Of a stretch of DNA of 24,863 bases, positions 21,568 to 24,863 are shown in pieces (the first letter of the stretch is position 1; every line of letters starts with the position of its first letter). This DNA comes from a virus, in the IMG/VR virus record IMGVR_UViG_3300030090_002565, positions 1-24,863 of that record; one strand, written 5' to 3'. Below the pieces are notes generated by a model, which was not told the origin of the DNA, did not search any database, and worked only from the letters and a program-made list of their open reading frames with translations. A program made the position numbers and the translations under genes.

Positions 21568-22182
21568 ATGGCGCTTTCAGATGTACAAGCGGTATTTCTT
21601 ACCGCAGATACCCAAGCACTTGATGCGGATGGTATCTCTACAGCAGCAACTTTAAGTGGCTCCGGTAATCTTACCATTAATGGCGCACTTGCAAGTGGTG
21701 GCTCCTGTACTTTTGACGCAGGGCGAATTGTAACTATTTTATCTGCGGGAGATGACTCAGGGGATACATTTACTGTAACAGGTACAGATGTAAACGGTGA
21801 TGCTCAAACTGAAGATATAACAGGGGCTAATGCCGGAACTGCTACAGGTACTAAGTATTTTAAGACGGTTACGCAGATAGCCACAGATGGCGCAAGTGCG
21901 GGTAATGTCTCTGCGGGGGTAAATGCTTCCGCAGGAGATGTTATTTTTGCTGGACGTTCTCGGCTTAAAGGTGTGTTTACTGTTAATTCAGCAACAGCAG
22001 GGACTATTAATTTTACTAATACTTCTCCAGCAGGTACGGCGTTAATGAAACTTGGTACAGTTGCTTCGGCTACAGTATCAAGAGATGTGACTGTACCTGA
22101 TGAAGGTGTAGTGTTTAGTGATGGTGTGTATATTCAATATACAGTTGCTACGTTTACAAACATGACCGCGTATCATGCGTAG
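21568..22182 (+). CDS. Virion structural protein, Ala/Gly/Thr-rich, 204 aa
   Basis: The sequence is almost entirely beta-strand and turn residues. It contains short repeated themes such as SGSGNLTINGAL, AGDDSGDTFTVTGTDVNGDA and SAGNVSAGVNASAGDV. It lacks charged helices, Cys or catalytic motifs. Small proteins of this composition are common among tail or head accessory proteins of environmental phages. SD GGGAGG lies upstream, and the gene lies between two other structural genes. A decoration, fibre or tail-associated role is inferred only from context and composition. Confidence 0.6.
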   Translation: MALSDVQAVFLTADTQALDADGISTAATLSGSGNLTINGALASGGSCTFDAGRIVTILSAGDDSGDTFTVTGTDVNGDAQTEDITGANAGTATGTKYFKTVTQIATDGASAGNVSAGVNASAGDVIFAGRSRLKGVFTVNSATAGTINFTNTSPAGTALMKLGTVASATVSRDVTVPDEGVVFSDGVYIQYTVATFTNMTAYHA

Positions 22183-22226
22183 GAGTTAGATAAAGGTAAA
22201 ACCAAAGCTAGGCATAGGTAATATGT

Positions 22227-22937
22227 ATGACTACATCATCAACAGCGGCCTTCAATCTCGATTTAAATGAGATTGTAGAGGAGGCATTTGAACGAGCAGG
22301 GTCTGAATTACGGTCTGGGTATGATCTAAAAACAGCTAGACGCTCGTTAAACCTATTGTTTGCAGAATGGGCAAATCGTGGGATTAATCTGTGGACAGTA
22401 GAAGAAGGTACACAGACGTTAACTTCTGGTACAGCTACATATAATCTTGCTGTTGATACGGTTGACTTAATAGAACACGTTATCCGTACAGGATCAGGTA
22501 CAACACAATCTGATCTGGCTTTATCTAGGGTAACTGTGTCAAGTTATGCGGCGATCCCTAATAAGACTACAACAGGCAGACCTACCCAGATATACATAGA
22601 TCGTAAAAGCGGGGCTACAGAGTCAGGAGGGGTGCAGTACCCTACTGTGACTCTATGGCCTGTGCCAGATAGCGCAGACACCTACACATTAGTTTATTGG
22701 CGGTTGGCTAGAATACTAGATGCAGGTGATGGGTTTAATACTATGGATATACCATTCAGGTTTCTTCCAGCGATGGTAGCGGGTTTAGCTTACCATTTGT
22801 CAATGAAGATACCGGGATCGGAGCAACGGGTTCCTGTTCTTAAGCAAATGTATGATGAGGCATGGTTACTTGCTTCTGATGAGGACAGGGATAAGTCCTC
22901 CCTATTAATCACACCACAGATATATTATGTGAATTGA
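22227..22937 (+). CDS. Head-tail connector / P22 gp4-like tail accessory factor (probable)
   Basis: The 236-aa protein starts with a helical bundle (LDLNEIVEEAFERAGSELR, then LKTARRSLNLLFAEWANRG). A beta-rich centre follows (TLTSGTATYNL, GRPTQIYIDRK), then YTLVYWRLARILDAGD and a final helical part (RFLPAMVAGLAYHLSMK) that ends in DEDRDKSSLLI. This layout, including the RFLP..V.GLAY.LS.K block, matches gp4-type proteins that bind the portal and close the head of P22-like phages. SD AGGTAA lies upstream. It is one reason to see this as a short-tailed phage. Confidence 0.7.
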   Translation: MTTSSTAAFNLDLNEIVEEAFERAGSELRSGYDLKTARRSLNLLFAEWANRGINLWTVEEGTQTLTSGTATYNLAVDTVDLIEHVIRTGSGTTQSDLALSRVTVSSYAAIPNKTTTGRPTQIYIDRKSGATESGGVQYPTVTLWPVPDSADTYTLVYWRLARILDAGDGFNTMDIPFRFLPAMVAGLAYHLSMKIPGSEQRVPVLKQMYDEAWLLASDEDRDKSSLLITPQIYYVN

Positions 22938-22938
22938 T

Positions 22939-23304
22939 ATGGCTCAGAGATTTGCATCCGCCAAACACGCCATTGCAGATTGTGATCGTTGTGGTTTCCA
23001 ATACAAATTAAAGCGGCTAAAAGAGATTTATATTAGAGCGCATAAAACTAATATCTTAGTATGCCCTACTTGCTGGGAGCCAGATCAACCTCAAAATTTT
23101 GTTGGGCTATATCCAGTTAATGACCCTCAAGCTATTAGAAACCCAAGACCTGATACTTCGTATGCAGAAACAGCAGATAGTGTAGGTAGTAGGGTAATTC
23201 AATGGGGATGGTTTCCTGTAGGATTTGATGATAATGATGGACTTACCCCAAATGACCTAAAAGCTACTGGAGAGGTAGGGTCAGTTACAGTTACTACTTC
23301 ATAG
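22939..23304 (+). CDS. Zinc-binding conserved phage protein, 121 aa
   Basis: Cys pairs at 15/18 (CDRC) and 42/45 (CPTC) form a zinc ribbon. The motif CWEPDQPQNFVGLYPVNDPQ follows, then PRPD near residue 70, which I recognise as a conserved signature in structural regions of marine and soil podoviruses. The C-terminal ~50 residues are less conserved-looking, with GWFPVGFDDND. The exact role is unknown; a small virion or connector-associated protein is likely. It starts one base after the upstream stop with no strong SD, so coupling is probable. Confidence 0.75.
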   Translation: MAQRFASAKHAIADCDRCGFQYKLKRLKEIYIRAHKTNILVCPTCWEPDQPQNFVGLYPVNDPQAIRNPRPDTSYAETADSVGSRVIQWGWFPVGFDDNDGLTPNDLKATGEVGSVTVTTS

Positions 23305-23313
23305 GAGTAAATA

Positions 23314-23475
23314 ATGAAAGAACCTAAAGTACAAGTTCAACCAAATCAACCTAAACCATGCCCAATGCCGCATATGGCTGGGTATCCAAACAATATACCT
23401 AATACACAAACACAGCAGATGAAAGGCAAAGGTGCTGCAACTAAAGGTACGGGATTTAGTAAAAATTCAGATTAA
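23314..23475 (+). CDS. Small Pro/Gln-rich protein with GAATKG motif, 53 aa
   Basis: The ORF starts MKEPKVQVQPNQPKPCPMPH, contains a Pro/Asn-rich centre and ends KGKGAATKGTGFSKNSD. The GAATKG.GF ending recurs in small proteins of many environmental phages (from memory), supporting that this is a gene. SD TAGGAG lies 7 nt upstream. It fills the gap between the zinc-ribbon and adaptor genes. Likely a short virion-associated or assembly peptide; no function known. Confidence 0.6.
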   Translation: MKEPKVQVQPNQPKPCPMPHMAGYPNNIPNTQTQQMKGKGAATKGTGFSKNSD

Positions 23476-23480
23476 TTAAT

Positions 23481-24119
23481 ATGAATTATTCAAGTTTAAA
23501 AACAGCTATTCAGTCTTATGTAGAGAATGAGTTTAGTTCAACTGATCTTGATGTGTTTATTACACAAGCAGAACAACGCATCTATAATACAGTCCAGATA
23601 GCTTATTTGCGTAAGAATGTCACAGGCTCTTTAACTACAGATAACCAATATTTGACATTACCTGCTGATTGGTTGGATACGTTTTCATTGGCAGTATTGG
23701 ATGGTAGTAGCAATTACAGCTACCTACTTAATAAAGATGTTAATTTTATACGGGAGGCTTATCCTGCGGCAGGGTCTAATAAAGGGCTTCCGCAGTATTA
23801 TGCGCTTTTTGATGACACAACTCTAATATTGGGGCCAACACCGGACTCCGGTTATACGATGGAGCTTCATTATTACTATTATCCAGAATCCATCACTACT
23901 GTATCCAGTGGAACAACATGGATTGGAGATAATTTTAGTTCCGTGCTTTTATATGGAGGCATTCTTGAAGCCTATACATTTATGAAAGGCGAACCGGATG
24001 TAATGGGGGAGTATCAAAAACGTTATGACGCTGCATTAGTTATGCTAAAAGAATTGGCTGAATATAAGAATCGTAATGATACTTATAGAGCAGGGCAAGG
24101 GAGAAGGGCTGTTGTTTAG
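23481..24119 (+). CDS. Phage adaptor protein, 212 aa
   Basis: The protein begins MNYSSLKTAIQSYVENEFSS, then DVFITQAEQRIYNTVQ, YLTLPADWL, GLPQYYALFDDTTLILGPTP and YTMELHYYYYP. It closes with a helix rich in EAYTFMKGEPDVMGEYQKRY. This order is characteristic of a phage adaptor family that attaches tail parts to the head-tail connector (name known from family annotations, assigned here by pattern). It has no clear SD. Its 3' end overlaps the next gene by about 8 nt. Confidence 0.75.
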   Translation: MNYSSLKTAIQSYVENEFSSTDLDVFITQAEQRIYNTVQIAYLRKNVTGSLTTDNQYLTLPADWLDTFSLAVLDGSSNYSYLLNKDVNFIREAYPAAGSNKGLPQYYALFDDTTLILGPTPDSGYTMELHYYYYPESITTVSSGTTWIGDNFSSVLLYGGILEAYTFMKGEPDVMGEYQKRYDAALVMLKELAEYKNRNDTYRAGQGRRAVV

Positions 24120-24402
24120 TGTAAATATAGAATCAAATGTTGGAAGCCCTACTGTTGTTACAACAACTGACAGGGGTATGAACGCTGAAGAATGGGCAGA
24201 ATTAGCCGTTAAACGTATTGTTTCTATTTCTGCGGATACACCGATGCCATTACGTGAACAAGCAGTTGCATATAGAGCGCAGATAAAAGCATTGTTAATA
24301 GATTACTTTCATAAAGTAGCTCAAAGCGAACGGGCAACCATAAAAGTAATCTTGGAAAAACAAGGTTATGCAGATATAGCTAAAAATATAGAGGATATAT
24401 AA
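24112..24402 (+). CDS. Small conserved phage protein, about 96 aa
   Basis: I place the start at TTG 24112 (MFSVNIESNVGSPTVVTTTD), with AGGGAGAAGGG just upstream; an ATG at 24076 in the same frame would give 12 extra residues that overlap the adaptor gene. The pattern GSPTVVTTTDRGMNAEEWAE, then KRIVSISADTPMPLREQA and a helical end is familiar from phage structural clusters. All-alpha apart from the first strands, mildly basic and acidic mixed. No known function to me; possibly an assembly chaperone or tail component. The stop is followed directly by the next ATG. Confidence 0.65.
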   Translation: MFSVNIESNVGSPTVVTTTDRGMNAEEWAELAVKRIVSISADTPMPLREQAVAYRAQIKALLIDYFHKVAQSERATIKVILEKQGYADIAKNIEDI

Positions 24403-24834
24403 ATGGCAATAACACAAGCAATGTGTTCAAGTTTTAAGCAAGAATTACTTGAAGCTAAACACAATTTTCTTAACAGTGGTGGCAACACATTTAAAATAGC
24501 TTTATATACATCAAGTGCTAGTTTAGATGCTTCTACTACAGCATATACTACAAGTAATGAAGTTAGTGGGACTAATTATACGGCTAAAGGTAACACGTTA
24601 ACTCGTGTAAACCCTTCTCTTGATGGCACAACTGCCATAACGGATTTTGCAGATACTACTTGGTCATCTAGTACCATAACTGCTAGAGGGGCTTTAATTT
24701 TTAATGAGGATACTTCTGGGGATACCTCTGTTCTTGTTTTAAATTTTGGTGCTGACAAGACATCTACTGCGGGGGATTTTACGATTGCGTTTCCTGCCGC
24801 AGACGCTAGTAACGCGATTATAAGGATCGCCTGA
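24403..24834 (+). CDS. Virion structural protein (MAITQAMC... family), 143 aa
   Basis: The start MAITQAMCSSFKQELLEAKH, then FKIALYTSSASLDASTTAY and a Thr/Ser-rich beta domain with DTSVLVLNFGADK. The opening MAITQAMC.SFK.ELL is a common start of minor structural proteins in environmental phages, in my memory. A C-terminal strand motif (AGDFTIAFPAAD) ends it. Probably a tail- or head-associated beta-sandwich protein; exact position in the virion unknown. It directly abuts the upstream stop. Confidence 0.7.
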   Translation: MAITQAMCSSFKQELLEAKHNFLNSGGNTFKIALYTSSASLDASTTAYTTSNEVSGTNYTAKGNTLTRVNPSLDGTTAITDFADTTWSSSTITARGALIFNEDTSGDTSVLVLNFGADKTSTAGDFTIAFPAADASNAIIRIA

Positions 24835-24839
24835 CTACA

Positions 24840-24863
24840 ATGGCCTTAGTTGTAAAAGATCGT
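24840..24863 (+). CDS. Start of a further structural gene, cut by the window edge
   Basis: ATG GCC TTA begins an open frame that encodes MALVVKDR and runs off the window. MALVVKDR is, from memory, a frequent N-terminus of long phage tail-fibre or structural proteins. It starts six bases after the previous stop codon, which fits the operon. Too short for a firm call. Confidence 0.5.

Noticed and set aside
1-24863. tRNA genes
   Set aside because: No T-loop (GGTTCGAAT-like) with a matching acceptor stem was seen by eye on either strand; a tRNAscan run would settle it.

Overview
The window looks like one continuous piece of a tailed double-stranded DNA bacteriophage genome. It has a packaging and head module in canonical order (small terminase, large terminase, portal, scaffold, HK97-fold capsid, head-tail adaptors, minor virion proteins). 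The portal has a long Q-rich coiled-coil C-terminus and a P22 gp4-like protein follows, which suggests a short-tailed phage with a P22-like portal vertex. Good Shine-Dalgarno sites and a perfect consensus sigma70 promoter point to a Gram-negative-type bacterial host. The host cannot be named from the sequence. No polymerase, helicase, integrase, lysis gene or tRNA is visible.

Layout. Positions 86-10933 are all leftward genes and 11228-24863 are all rightward genes, diverging from a C-tract-rich region at about 10986-11227. The leftward arm has three apparent transcription units. (1) 10933 to 9814: two small unknown proteins and a duplicated four-helix membrane protein, starting at a promoter at 10986-11014 and ending at a UUCG terminator at 9770-9800. 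(2) 9530 to 8748: one very basic protein, with a promoter at 9617-9645 that shares a 38-bp element with the first promoter, and a UUCG terminator at 8676-8710. (3) 7702 to 86: driven by a perfect TTGACA-N17-TATAAT promoter at 7837-7865. It encodes a zinc ribbon, a MoxR-type AAA+ ATPase, a DUF3150-like protein, a conserved 135-aa protein, a zincin/VWA protein, a ribbon-helix-helix-like protein, three unknown proteins and an IS110-transposase-like protein without the DEDD nuclease domain.

Between units 2 and 3 lies about 1 kb of non-coding DNA (7772-8747). It holds eight copies of a TTGTCGG-type iteron in two opposing blocks, a near-perfect 24-bp inverted repeat, a 10-bp tandem repeat and two copies of a 20-bp palindrome. 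That palindrome recurs three more times in gaps of the leftward operon. This region is the best candidate for a replication origin or master control region.

The rightward arm encodes virion assembly. A staphylococcal-nuclease-like protein sits between the terminase subunits, and a GroES/Cpn10-like co-chaperonin sits between portal and scaffold. After the capsid gene come a terminator and a compact pseudoknot whose second helix runs into the ribosome-binding site of the next gene, which looks like a cis-regulatory RNA.

The most unusual signals are: the multi-helix intergenic RNA candidate (943-1121) directly upstream of the truncated IS110-like gene; the five identical palindromes, whose core also matches a CRP site; the two-block iteron region; and the pseudoknot at 20543-20605.
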